A stretch of DNA of 64,000 nucleotides from Ligustrum vulgare (GCA_963555705.1 OY743190.1:34020929-34084928), one strand, 5' to 3'. Shown: positions 12,567 to 26,797, numbered from the stretch's first letter. The notes: generated by a model from the letters alone, not told the origin. Made by a program: numbers and translations.

Positions 12567-13085
12567 TGTTGGGAATTAAACGTTGATTCCCCCTTCTTTA
12601 ACCCACATGATCTTTTGATGTTCAAGAATTAATTGAACAACAAGAAAATAATAACAACAACGCAAAATTTTCGGATCGCTAAAGCATTTCACTATATAAT
12701 AAATTGTTACAATTATATAGACTTTCACTCACCAACCCAATCCTATAGACTACAGAGAAAATATTAATAATAAACTTCCCTTTGAATTATCCCACAAAGA
12801 GTTCACAAGAAACTACAAAGATAAAACTCTCCAATTCTCTCTAATTAGTCTCACATAAGATTCACAATATTATGGCTCCCTAACACACATATTTATAGGT
12901 AAAAAACAACACCTAGAATATGTAGAATTCGTGTCCAAGTAAGTTTCCTTATTGAAGTAGAATACTAAAATAAAGTCTTTTATTTTTCTTTTCACCTTTA
13001 ACTTGGTCTCCAAGTTAATCACTTTAATATGGAAACCAATTGTCCAAGATATTCCGATTCTTAATTTGGGTCAAATATCCCAACA
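12567..13085 (-). repeat. 5' LTR of the gag-only Copia element
   Basis: Begins TGTTGGGAATTAAACGTTGA and ends CAAATATCCCAACA on the plus strand. It lies next to the tRNA-iMet primer-binding site at 12553-12564. Compared with the other LTR it lacks about 20 bp after AATAAACTTC. Confidence 0.88.
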
Positions 13086-13424
13086 TAATCTTCATTTTAC
13101 ATTTCAATTATTTTTTATATGCATTTTTTTTATAGTGAAATCATGTTACTAAAGAATTGTCAAGTGGGATTGAGTTTTTTGTGTCATGCGTTGCGATGTA
13201 ATAGAAGGTTGGACTAATGAAGAAGTTCAATTGTGTTATATAAGTATATGTAAATACTACAAATATGCACCAAGTTTCTTTGAAATGTTAATTTTTATTT
13301 AATAATCAAAGCGTTGCTAAGATGGAAGTAAAGATACGATCGATGACAATGAAAATCCAACAAATATTACGACTAATGTTGTGTATAAGAAATTTTTAAA
13401 CATTTGTAATACTATTGATAACAA

Positions 13425-13476
<52 letters not shown>

Positions 13477-13572
13477 TAAATTGATACTTGATGTTGTTAC
13501 TTTTATTAATTTTTTTCCATTTTTTGTGTCAATATATTATGTTTTATCAATAAAATATATTTGTACATAGTA

Positions 13573-16500
13573 CGAATATGAAATTAGTTAAAATTTGAAA
13601 ATTATAACACAAAGAAAACAATGACTAATTCTTTGTCTATAAACAAAAATTAGACGTGAGGATAAACGTGTCCTTACTTGCAAGTATCAAAGACAATGTA
13701 CCAAACGTCCATCCAGATATCCACTGACGTGGTGGCATACCCTACTATGATACGTGGCAAATCAATCATTAAAAAACTTCACCAACCAGATAAACATCCA
13801 TATTTCTTATTTATTATTTAATCCCCCAAATTTGACCTATTTTTCACATATTAGGTGTGTACCTAATCATTTAGAAACAATTAATCCACTTTTGCAATAC
13901 TAGTAGTAAGTACGTGCGTTGCACACCTTATGTATATGATGATTACTGTAATGCTTAATATTTTTAAGAACTAATACTTTTTTTTTTTAAAGTAGTTGAG
14001 GTAATAGATATTGTTAAAAGGAAAAATTAAAAATGTTAAGTATGTTATATACAAGTAGTTTTTTTTTTTTTTTTTATGAAATTATATATATAATGAGAAA
14101 ATATTGAATAAATCGAAATGTAATGTTTTTATTAAAATACCACTTTTTTTTACATAATATTTTTGTTAAATTCTCACAATTTTTTCTTATTTTTTATTTC
14201 TGCTTTTACCAAGACTTTTATAGTTTGTATTGAAACTTTGCGAGAAAGTATTACAGATATAGTTGTCCATAAAAGTTAGATCTGAGCGTTGAGTGGATCG
14301 GTCCGAATATTTCAATACTCGAAATCACCATGGAGTAAGGGATCGGTACCTTTCCCTGTAGCTCTGTAGCTATTGAGAAAGAGCCCTTGACCCGCAACAA
14401 ATAGATGATGATTTATTCGATCACATAGTTTTGGTTCCTAGAATATGCTTGAGCTGTATGAGATGAAAGTCTCATATACGATTCTAAGAAGTGTATTTTA
14501 TAAACAGAACTATTCGAGTCCTTATAATTATTTGAACCAAAGCCAAACTCAAACTTTCGGTTCCGATTCGGGTTCGATTTTACCCATAACAATTTCTTTA
14601 TATATAAATTTAATAAATATATTCATATAAGCCATTTCGATACATATAACTAACAAGTTATTACTCGAAAATATTTGTACAAGGAAAATCCAATTAAGAA
14701 ACTCAACCACTTGACTTAATAGTGGAGACTAATCATATTTTATATAGAGAACAATGAACTCGAGATAACAAAAAAAGTAAACTACAGTCCAAACTGTGAA
14801 TATATCAAATTCAATTGTAATATTCTTGATCGACGGTCATGTAGTTATTATATTTGTAATATCTGTGCGTGCGTGCATGTGTATATAATATGAGTAGATA
14901 ATCCATTTTTAAAATTTTGCATGTAATATTTTAATTATTATTTAATATTTTATTATTATAATAATATTTATTAAATGATGAAGTAAAAATTATAATATAA
15001 TTTTTCTTTAAAATTTATAGTAAAAAATATAATAATAAATCAGGACAAAACTTGAAAGATACTGATAAGGACATCCAAATAATAAAATGATAAAAGAAAT
15101 GTAAATGTGAATTAAAATTTGTAAAAAAAAAAAAATCATATAACATTTGAAATATATGTTACGGATTAATGGAATTGTAACATTTTTTTGGATTGAAGTT
15201 CACGTGGTTATTACATTTATAATATAATATATACAATATAAACTATAAAATTTGAGTGAGTGAGTGAGTGTTTTTCTTCTTTTTCATTTTTTTAAAACTA
15301 ATTAAAGAAATAAAATAATAATACGATAATAATAATATGAGATTATACTACAACATTGTATAATGTTGATAGTATATTTATAAAACTAAATAAATGAAAG
15401 AGTATATAATATGAAAGAATATTATAACAATGTATATTTTTAAATAAAAATTAATGTAATATATTATTTAATGTTATTAAATTGTGTAAGGATTTATTGA
15501 GTATATAGCTATTTATATGAGGGTAAAAAAGGTATTCAAAAGATTTTCCTCCATTCATCCTTTTTAAATATAGTAAATTATTAACAATGAGGATGAAGAT
15601 TCCCTTAAATAGGGATCATGAGACCCCTCACATTTGAGAAGTCCCACACACCTCATGTAAGGAAATTATTAACTCTTTATTAACAACTTTGTACAAGTAG
15701 TTTTAGCCAAATTCAATCATCTATCAATACTAGTAATGAACATTTAAGTCAAAATGAACAGTTAATTTAAATGATATATTTATGAAATTCACAATTTTTA
15801 AATATATTTCGTCGTATTGGCATTTATTTTAATCTCAATTTAATAGACAATTTATTCTTTTTTAGATTAAGTGGACCCTAGAACTCCAATGACCCCCACT
15901 TGCCTCCACCAATAATTAGGACTTTGAGTTCTCACCTAAAACACCTAATAAACTTTTTAGATTTAGAATTTTCAAATTTTATTGGGTGGCATCTCAACAA
16001 TATTTAAAGAACAAGTGTCTTATCCTCGTGAAGATTTAACCACATTAAAAATATTCATAAAGTTTTAGAGCATCTCTTTTTTCTTTACCTTTTCAATAAT
16101 TCTTCTTCCTTTATTAACTTTTTTGCTAGAATTGTAAAAATATGTTTTATAAAGGGCACAGAAAAAAGACAACTTTCAATTACTATAACATCTTGCATGC
16201 CTAAACAAATAATCGAATTTTCGTTCTTGAATTATTAATTAATAAATAGTTGTTAGACTTGGGGCATTTTTTAAATGACTTTTTTTTTTTTAAATGACTT
16301 TTGAGAAGTCAAAAACTATTTTTCAGACCTAAATGCTACTTTTCAAATAAAAAAAGTTTATTTTTTTTCAAGAAGCTCTTTTATGGGAAGCAAAAATCGA
16401 ACTCAAGGGCCCTTCAACGTCACCTTCACATCTACGTGTATAACACTAAATAAAAGTTAAATCCCTATTACATAAAATAAAATAAATTTAATTAATCTTG

Positions 16501-16750
16501 AGGATGTACCATCTTTTCTATCTCGTCAAATTATCCTCAACTTCTTGTTTTTGAACATTTGGACCTTTGGAATCCAACAAATTTGGTGAACATTACACGT
16601 AACTTGACAATCGAATACATGAATTGACCCCTGTAATCTCAACAACAAGCATCGCTGCAGTAGACGGTGGCAGCACAATTCTCCAAATAGATAATAATGC
16701 TTAAACAGCAATAATCTTGAATAATTCTCAATTCTTGACTTTGCGCCTGC
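13573..16750. other. Intergenic AT-rich region
   Basis: Apart from the plastid-derived insert (14281-14500) and a Helitron-like end near 13900, no gene or complete element is visible in these 3 kb. There are several poly-A/T runs and short AT microsatellites, and a GAGT repeat at 15256-15270. The region forms the distal upstream flank of the beta-glucosidase gene. Confidence 0.5.
14281..14500 (+). other. Nuclear plastid DNA insert with group II intron domain V
   Basis: Bases 14451-14484 read GAGCTGTATGAGATGAAAGT followed by CTCATATACGATTC. This is the 34-nt group II intron domain V hairpin: GAGC start, GAAA-type loop closure and GATTC/GGTTC end. The preceding 160 bp (GGATCGGTACC, TATTGAGAAAGAGCCCTTGACCC, ATCACATAGTTTTGGTTCC) is less AT-rich than its surroundings and has the look of a plastid intron. 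Compared with the usual domain V, both changes are C-to-T type (C to T on one strand, G to A in the partner half), as expected after nuclear transfer and methylation decay. The donor intron is not identified. Confidence 0.6.
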
Positions 16751-16907
16751 CAAATAGTTTAGTTGACCAGATCAGTAGTTGATAATATGATAACTACATA
16801 GGATTTTATTATTATTTAATTCAAGAAAGGCAGCAAGGTTTGAATAAATCAAAGTCACAGACTTCCCTCTCTTCCACCAACCTCTGTCTGTCTCTATCTG
16901 TATTTAT

Positions 16908-16922
16908 GTATATATATAGACA
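16908..16922 (+). promoter_or_regulatory. TATA box of the beta-glucosidase gene
   Basis: TGTATATATATAGACAG lies about 40-50 bp upstream of the ATG at 16961. It follows a CT-rich tract (16863-16895) of a kind common in plant core promoters. Transcription would start near 16945, leaving a very short 5' leader. Confidence 0.55.
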
Positions 16923-16960
16923 GTTTTAGATTGTAAAAATTACTTCAAACAAAAGAGAGA

Positions 16961-20847
<3,887 letters not shown>

Positions 20848-20916
20848 TTTCATAATTTCCATGAAGTTAAATGTTCTACTATTCTAGTAAGATACTTAAA
20901 TTAAGTATGGGAAATG

Positions 20917-21197
20917 TAGATAAGAATATCAATAGGATTTTAAAGTAGAGTTTGATTCAAGTTATGTTCGTTAATTAGATTAGCATTAGTTTTAATATTT
21001 TGAAAAATTCTAGTTTATTAGAAATTCTTTTGATTTTTCCTTCTTTGCCCTATATAACGGGGTTTATTCATTGTAATACGTACACTTCGATATTGAATAA
21101 AATGTTTCCTCCTCTAAATTCTCTCTATTTCCGTCCCTCCTATTCTCTCTTTCTCTTTCTATTCTTAATCTTGTTCGTTGCATCCTGTGTCAACAGA
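20917..21197 (+). repeat. Possible Copia LTR relic downstream of the beta-glucosidase
   Basis: TGTAGATAAG..., then CCCTATATAACGGGG, ATTGTAATACG and GAATAAAATG, a CT-rich stretch, and a final TGTGTCAACA give the usual order of a Copia LTR: U3, TATA, R with poly(A) signal, U5, CA end. No partner LTR or target duplication was found. It could instead be part of the 3' flank of the gene. Confidence 0.35.
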
Positions 21198-21257
21198 TTT
21201 CGTGAATGTACTTCCACAATGAGGCCCGAGATGCACTTCTTTCTAATATGAAAGATA

Positions 21258-21290
21258 CTAGTATTTCACCCATGCGATGCACGGATTTGA
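21258..21290 (-). mobile_element. Helitron-like 3' terminus
   Basis: On the minus strand the sequence reads CCGTGCATCGCATGGGTGAA then ATACTAG. This is a GC-rich near-palindrome followed about 8 nt later by CTAG, the form of a plant Helitron 3' end. Related termini lie at 13900, 50053, 51091 and 54911-54938. The 5' end was not located. Confidence 0.45.
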
Positions 21291-21757
21291 CCGTTTCTTA
21301 TGTAATTACTTGAATCAAAAAATAATATTTAGTACATTTGTATATATAATCTAATTCCAGCAATGATATTGTCAATAATAAGCATGTTCTATTACAATAC
21401 CGTAAAATTTGTCAACGAATCAATATCTACTGTCAAACTGTTTCTTCTTAATAGATGACCAAGTCTGAAATTCTTGTATTGAGTGATACTCCAAATAATT
21501 TTTAGCATAAATTTTCTTAAAAAATGATTGTTTGCACAAATTCTAGCAAATTTATTTATATTTAAATATATCAGTCCCATTTTTTTAATTTCAAATATAA
21601 GAAATTCATATAGAATCTCACATTTATTTATATTAATCCAATTTTTTCATTTACATTGTAACATCTTTACAATAACTATTAAAATTTAAAAAATAATATA
21701 ACTAATTTAAATTATAATAATTTCTTTGATTCATAAAAGTCAATTTATATATTTAAA

Positions 21758-22006
21758 TACTCTCACCATCCCATAAAGATAGTCCATTATTTCTTTTTCG
21801 TATGTCCCAAAAAAATAGTTCACTTTCTTTTTTAATAATTGAGTTAATATTGTATTAATGTATTTTTTATTAGTCTAACTGAATTTATACTCTTTCAATT
21901 TTGTGGGAAAATTGATTGTAAAGCTTATTTTTCCAACAACATTAATTGGCATTTCTTAATTGTGTGAAAATGAGTAGGGGACTATCTTTATGGGATGGGG
22001 GGAGTA
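21758..22006. mobile_element. Stowaway-type MITE (Tc1/mariner)
   Basis: The left end TACTCTCACCATCCCATAAA (continuing GATAGTCC) matches the reverse complement of the right end, TACTCCCCCCATCCCATAAA, in about 25 of 28 positions. TA at each end fits the TA target of mariner elements, and CTCCC..CCCATAAA is the classic Stowaway terminus. It is 249 bp, non-coding, and lies 200 bp upstream of the large LTR element. Confidence 0.8.
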
Positions 22007-22545
22007 ATAAATGACTATTAATTTCAATTTATGAATTATTATTAACTTCAAAGAAAATTCAAATTTAGTAGTTTATTTAATATATACCATGTTTGATATA
22101 ATATTATGAATACAATATTGATTTTGTGTAAGGTATCAACATATTTCTTATAATTTCTGCATTTGCCTCCCGTATTTAATTTTTTTCCAATTTTCGATTA
22201 CAAATATCAATCTGTAGCGACCAATAATTTTTACGCGATTAATAATTATTTTAATAGAAAATCGTGTCGCTACTATTTCACCCATTTTTATTAAGTTAAC
22301 GCCACGACGTATTCGTATAGCCAAGTCAAGAAATAATCGAGATCGTTCGATTTTAAATTAAATTCCGAATTTCTAAAAATATCTCCATTCTCTTGATTTA
22401 AAGTATATTAAGTCCAAGTACTTAATTCAATGTTATCCCAATATTTATTTATACAAAAATTATTTTTATTATTGAAATTAAGAAAATATATGCAAGCATG
22501 AGAGGTTCCATTATATATAATAATTATGAGAATCTTAATTTAATA

Positions 22546-23000
22546 AATATGGAAAAGTATATGAATGAATTATATACTCCATTATATGTAATCATGAAGA
22601 GCATAATATTTGTATAAATATGGAAAAGTATATGAATGAATTATATACTCCATTATATGTAATCATGAAGAGCATAATATTTGTATAAATATGGAAAAGT
22701 ATATGAATGAATTATAGACTCCATTATATGTAATCATGAAGAGCATAATATTTGTATAAATATGGAAAAGTATATGAATGGTTGATAAGATTCCATTATA
22801 TGTAATCATGAAGAGCATAATATTTGTATAAATATGGAAAAGTATATGAATGGTTGATAAGACTCCATTATATGTAATCATGAAGAGCATAATATTTGTA
22901 TAAATATGGAAAAGTATATGAATGGTTGATAAGACTCCATTATATGTAATCATGAAGAGCATAATATTTGTATAAATATGGAAAAGTATATGAATGGTGC
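22546..23000. repeat. 71-72-bp tandem repeat in the U3 of the 5' LTR
   Basis: AATATGGAAAAGTATATGAATG recurs at 22546, 22617, 22688, 22759, 22831, 22903 and 22975, a 71-72-bp period over about 6.3 units. The same array stands in the 3' LTR (28833-29287). It lies just upstream of the LTR TATA box, where direct repeats often act as retroelement enhancers. The open frame across it on the minus strand merely reflects a unit length of 72. Confidence 0.9.
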
Positions 23001-23221
23001 TTTACTTTAAGAAAAGGATGTGTTAAAATTAATAGAATTGAATGATTATGTTTACAATATGCCAACTTTATACATCTATTTAAACCCATCTCTTTTACAC
23101 ACAACTCTACACATATACACTTATTTCCAATCTCTTGACAAAATCCACAAGTAAGAGAAATTCAAGGTGGTCAAGAAAGTTTTGGTCCATTTACTACTAC
23201 ACTTCATTTTAATCTTTTAAA

Positions 23222-23525
23222 AGGTAAGTATATCTTATGTTTTTATGAAAAGTAAGTATGTTTTTATGAAAGGTAAATACACCTTATGTTTTTATGAAAA
23301 GTAAGTATGTTTTTATGACAAGTAAGTATATCTTATGTTTTTATGAAAAGTAAGTATGTTTTTATGAAAGGTAAATACACCTTATGTTTTTATGAAAAGT
23401 AAGTATGTTTTTATGACAAGTAAATATATCTTATGTTTTTATGAAAAGTAAGTATGTTTTTATGAAAGGTAAATACACCTTATGTTTTTATGAAAAGTAA
23501 GTATGTCTTATGTTTTTATGAAAAT
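23222..23525. repeat. 98-bp tandem array of GTAAGTAT motifs in the 5' LTR
   Basis: Interleaved blocks of GTAAGTAT(A/G), TTATGTTTTTATGAAAA and GTAAATACACC form about three 98-bp units. GTAAGTAT itself occurs eight times. The first copy follows AAAAG, giving AAG|GTAAGTAT, a consensus 5' splice site. The array is repeated in the 3' LTR at 29508-29812. Confidence 0.85.
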
Positions 23526-23772
23526 GTTTGGATCATTGCTATGAAATCAATCTCACAAGATTGTTATGGGTTCCATATGATATGTTTATGATTATGCTAA
23601 GGGGACCGGAGTTTAGTAGCGCTACACATAAGAATTCTTGCCATTTAAGTTCGGTAAAATTCTTGTGTCTCCCTATGTTTATGAGTATTTCGATCCTATC
23701 CTATGTTATGATGAAAATGATCCATATGCTTTCAAAAGAAAATTTATGCTTGGTATACTTACTGAGATTTAC

Positions 23773-24006
23773 TGTGACGACCCGAATTCTCGAACATTCG
23801 AGTGCCACTAAAAGTGACTCATATCATATTATCGAGACTTTTGTTGAACTTTATGTAAGAAAATTATGTTCTATTTTTATTCACAAATAAAATTATGGGA
23901 TTCTAATTATTCTTTTGAATAATTTTACATTTCTATTTAAGTCTCGATAATATGATATGAGTCACTTTTAGTGGCACTCGAATGGTCGAGAATTCGGGTC
24001 GTCACA
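23773..24006. repeat. 66-bp inverted repeat formed by the LTR terminus
   Basis: Bases 23773-23838 are the reverse complement of the LTR end at 23941-24006, with one mismatch in 66. Together with a loop of about 100 nt they could form a long hairpin. The 3' LTR lacks the inverted copy and has about 104 bp of unrelated sequence at 30057-30160 instead. Confidence 0.9.
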
Positions 24007-24008
24007 GT

Positions 24009-24020
24009 TGGTATCAGAGC
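24009..24020 (+). other. Primer-binding site, initiator tRNA-Met
   Basis: TGGTATCAGAGC, complementary to the 3' end of plant initiator tRNA-Met, begins two bases after the 5' LTR. It fixes the element orientation as plus. Confidence 0.9.
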
Positions 24021-26069
24021 AAAGAGTTTTAAAAACGATTCTGTAGATTTTTGAAATTTTATTTCTTTAAAAAAAAAAAAAAAAAAAAAATCACTATTCA
24101 CGTGAACAGTAAAACGACGTGCTATTCATGATGAACAGTGAACGAAATCACTATTCATTATAAAAAAAAAGTTGAATTTTCACATGTCAAGTATGGTTAT
24201 GATTTTGAAAAGCATGATGAAATTTGATGTGCGAATTTCAAGGACAAAATTCATTTTAAGCAAGGGAGTTTGTAATGTCCTGAAAATTTTATGGAATATA
24301 ATTAGTTAGTGATATGATGTTTATATTGATGTCTTTGATAAATTTCTAGAAGTTCGGGGACTAAAGGAAAAATAAGATTTGACGATAAATTTTATTTGGG
24401 TTAAGTTATTAATTATTGATGGGGAGATAATTACTATATCGATATTGGATTTGTTTTGAAGACTGTGATTAATTAGGAATTATGATTCAAGAAAATGTTG
24501 ATTTGGATACAACCACATTAAATTATTGTTGATTAAAGGAAAATAAGATTATATGAAATATTTTAACTCATCACTCTACTATGTCACTCTCCACGTATTG
24601 ACTCCTCGAACCAGGTATGTTATATGCTTTGCAAGTCAATTACGATTTTATTAAGACATGTTAAATATGAAATCTTCATATGTTATGAATCTTTATGTGT
24701 TACACATAATATACATGTCAAGTATGATATAAATTGATAGAAGACTCAATTTTTTTATTCTTTTCAATGTAGAATCATGAGACAGAGAGGATATTTATAT
24801 GAATTTTGGTGCATATTAAGCTTAGTAAGATTGACTCAATTAGAAATTAAGTTGGGTTGTAACTTTTGCCCAAAATATATGGAATAATATATTAAACAAA
24901 CAAAATTGATAATGAATTCGTACAATAATTTATCCCTTTATCACTACCTTTGTGTAAAAACAAGGGAAAAAACTGTGGATGGTTATTAGTACTTCCTCTT
25001 CAAGTTTCAATTTTCGGTTCAATAATTTATCCCTTTATCACTACCTTTGCTTAAAAGCAAGGAAAAACTGTGGATGATTATTGGTACCACTCTTCAAGTT
25101 TCAATTTTGAAAAAAAAAAAAAAAAAAAAAGATTTACGAATGATTTTCAAAATAATCTTTGTCGTCAAGTTTAGAAATGATGAGCCCTAAATGGACTTTG
25201 CATAATTGATTTTAGACATGGCACTAAGTATGAGAAGTCAACAGAAAGGACTAGATAATATTTTCGAATTATTCATCGTTTAGATTAAACGAGAAATAGA
25301 AAGTCAGTTTTATGAAGTTATGATGAGATGTTGAGATTATAAGTGATATGATTTTATTGAGATTTTTATGAGAAGAATTATGAAGTTGGAGATTTAAAGT
25401 TTAGGCTCTTAATTATTGAGAAATAAGGACTTGATATGGTGATATTAGAAATTATGATTTGAAATTTCTATGTTGAGGAATTATGAATTGATTTTCTGGA
25501 ATATTTATGATGATATTGAAGTTTGATGAAATTGTGATCAAATGTACAATTAGTTATTATTGTGAGTTATGAAGTATGCTTACGATTTGGATAAGTCCAA
25601 ATTTCAAAGGAAAACTCTGCCTAGAATTTTATCGTTTGGAGTTAAGAGCATAGTATGGTATGCAATCACTAAGAGAATTGAAGTTAGACATACAAGTTCA
25701 TTTACATCACAAACGAGATTTAGTAGATGATAACAGAAATATTATTATTTTCTCATAAGGAGAACACACAAGAGTCACCCTAGAAAGGAAATACATGAAA
25801 ACACGCAAAAGCAAAAGAAAGCAACATGGGAAATTCCTCAAATTGAGAGATGTGTTTCCGGAGTAGCCGTATCCTACCACCTCTGACCTTTTGAGGAAAT
25901 AAAGAAACCTTCAAAGAGGTGTGTTTCGAGAGTAAGAATACTCCGTAATCTACCACCTGGAAACTTTGAGGTACACACAAGATTTAAACATTAAGGAAAA
26001 TCCTAGAAAATTAGAGGGGTGTCTCGAGAGTAAGAATACTCCGTACTCTACCCCCACTTATTCTAAGAT
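24021..26069. other. Non-coding left interior of the LOG-carrying element
   Basis: No long ORF. Bases 24068-24090 are a poly(A) run, followed by repeated CACTATTCACGTGAACAGT-type palindromes to 24165. Bases 24225-24290 (TTTCAAGGACAAAATTC..AAGCAAGGGAGTTTGTAATGTCC) look like the 3' end and polypurine tract of another chromovirus running into an LTR start. Bases 24919-25016 and 25017-25112 are a roughly 98-bp tandem duplication (CAATAATTTATCCCTTTATC). Bases 25849-26056 hold hairpin motifs listed separately. Confidence 0.6.
25849..26056 (-). repeat. Three hairpin-forming motifs downstream of LOG
   Basis: A motif of about 42 bp occurs at 25849-25882, 25915-25959 and 26012-26056. The last two share CGAGAGTAAGAATACTCCGTA and can fold an inner stem GAGTA/TACTC with an AGAA loop. 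Their outer stems differ but remain paired: AGGTG/CACCT in one, GGGGT/ACCCC in the other. The first copy is more degraded. They would lie in the 3' untranslated region of a LOG transcript, the nearest 14 bp after the stop. Confidence 0.6.
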
Positions 26070-26723
26070 TCATAAAGTTAAGTTTACATTAACCGGACTC
26101 CATTTTCGCTTGATTCCCCTTCCTTGCGACCAATCTATCTTAACCCCTGCTGGATCTTGTATTGAGATATATGACTGCAGCTTATCCAGTAGTTCATCAA
26201 TAGTAGGAGCAGAAATAAGAAGCCTTCTGGAAAATGGAGAGATGAATCCCTGTTCCACAGCATAATCAAGAAAGGTTAACAAACCATCAAAGAAATTGTT
26301 AACATTCAGAAGCCCAATAGGCTTAGTATGGAGATCTAGTTGAGCCCACGAGGTAATGTTAAAGATTTCTTCTAAGGTACCAAAACCTCCGGGCAGGGCT
26401 ATAAAGGCATCAGAACCATATAGCATACAAGTTATGCGTTCATGGATGGATAATGTTTGAACTTCATGCCCTCGTGTTTTGCCTGCAACATCTACCAAAG
26501 GGACAGGTATGACACCGATTACTTTTGATTTCTCTGCAAGAGCAGATTGGGAAACACAACCCATTAGACCACTGCTACCACCCCCATACACAAGAGTGAT
26601 ACCTTTTTCCCCCAGTTTCTTTCCAAGATCTACGGCCGCTTCTAGATAACTGAAGCCTTTCCCCACTTTTGATCCACAAAATACACAAATAGTTTTGATC
26701 TGTCGAAGTTTTGGTGCTTCCAT
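26070..26723 (-). CDS. LOG: LOG-type cytokinin riboside 5'-monophosphate phosphoribohydrolase, intronless, inside an LTR element
   Basis: A 217-residue ORF, the normal length of plant LOG enzymes. These convert cytokinin nucleotides directly to active free bases by releasing ribose 5-phosphate. Family motifs in order: CVFCGS (13-18), YGGGSSGLMG (46-55), VIGVIP (68-73), the PGGFGTLEE signature (111-119) with its catalytic Glu, WAQL, and GLLNVNNFFDGLL. The conserved Arg of the R-K-x-x-M segment is kept (Arg96), but the following residue is Ile rather than the usual Lys/charged residue. Host LOG genes are normally split into about seven exons, while this copy has no introns, so it was probably captured through mRNA. 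It has its own TATA-like box (26798-26808) and lies 297 bp downstream of the Cys4 ORF on the same strand. The frame is intact; activity is not proven. Confidence 0.88.
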   Translation of the reverse strand: MEAPKLRQIKTICVFCGSKVGKGFSYLEAAVDLGKKLGEKGITLVYGGGSSGLMGCVSQSALAEKSKVIGVIPVPLVDVAGKTRGHEVQTLSIHERITCMLYGSDAFIALPGGFGTLEEIFNITSWAQLDLHTKPIGLLNVNNFFDGLLTFLDYAVEQGFISPFSRRLLISAPTIDELLDKLQSYISIQDPAGVKIDWSQGRGIKRKWSPVNVNLTL

Positions 26724-26797
26724 CTTTGATAGTATAGAAGAGAAAACTTACGAAGAAGATGTGATTTTGGGATGCCTGAACTATGAAATATGTTTGG

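Larger units (their letters stand above)
10818..13085 (-). mobile_element. Non-autonomous Copia element with gag only (TR-GAG-like)
   Basis: Two LTRs, 10818-11356 (539 bp) and 12567-13085 (519 bp), begin TGTTGGGAATTAAACG and end TCAACA/CCAACA. A perfect 5-bp target duplication TAATC flanks the element (10813-10817 and 13086-13090). The primer-binding site complementary to initiator tRNA-Met (TGGTATCAGAGC on the minus strand, 12553-12564) lies next to the right LTR, so the element is transcribed leftwards. A polypurine-like tract abuts the left LTR. The internal region is only 1.2 kb and carries gag without protease, integrase or reverse transcriptase. The LTRs differ by a roughly 20-bp deletion and scattered substitutions. 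Confidence 0.9.
9910..13572. repeat. About 680-bp tandem duplication, second copy split by a retrotransposon
   Basis: Copy A (9910-10587) starts at TACACGATTATTGTGTAAAT. Copy B starts at 10588, is interrupted at 10817 by a Copia element, and resumes at 13086, ending near 13572. Shared landmarks are GATGGTTTAAGATGACAT, TAGTGAAATCATGTTACTAAAG, TTGGACTAATGAAGAAGTT and an (ATT)n tract (10477-10502 and 13430-13476, expanded in copy B). The duplication therefore predates the insertion. No gene is visible in either copy. Confidence 0.85.
22213..24006 (+). repeat. 5' LTR (1794 bp)
   Basis: Starts TGTAGCGACC and ends GTCGTCACA. It contains a 71-72-bp tandem array (22546-23000), a TATA-like TCTATTTAAACC at 23075-23086, a 98-bp array rich in GTAAGTAT (23222-23525), and an unusual inverted copy of its own last 66 bp (23773-23838). 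A 120-codon open frame over 23528-23890 is not conserved between the two LTRs and is probably not a gene. Confidence 0.92.

Noticed and set aside
22663..22962. 99-codon minus-strand ORF, repeated at 28950-29249
   Set aside because: It is produced by the 72-bp tandem array in each LTR; the protein is just the repeat read in frame.
23528..23890. 120-codon ORF in the 5' LTR
   Set aside because: The C-terminal part falls in the inverted-repeat block and is absent from the 3' LTR; no domain.
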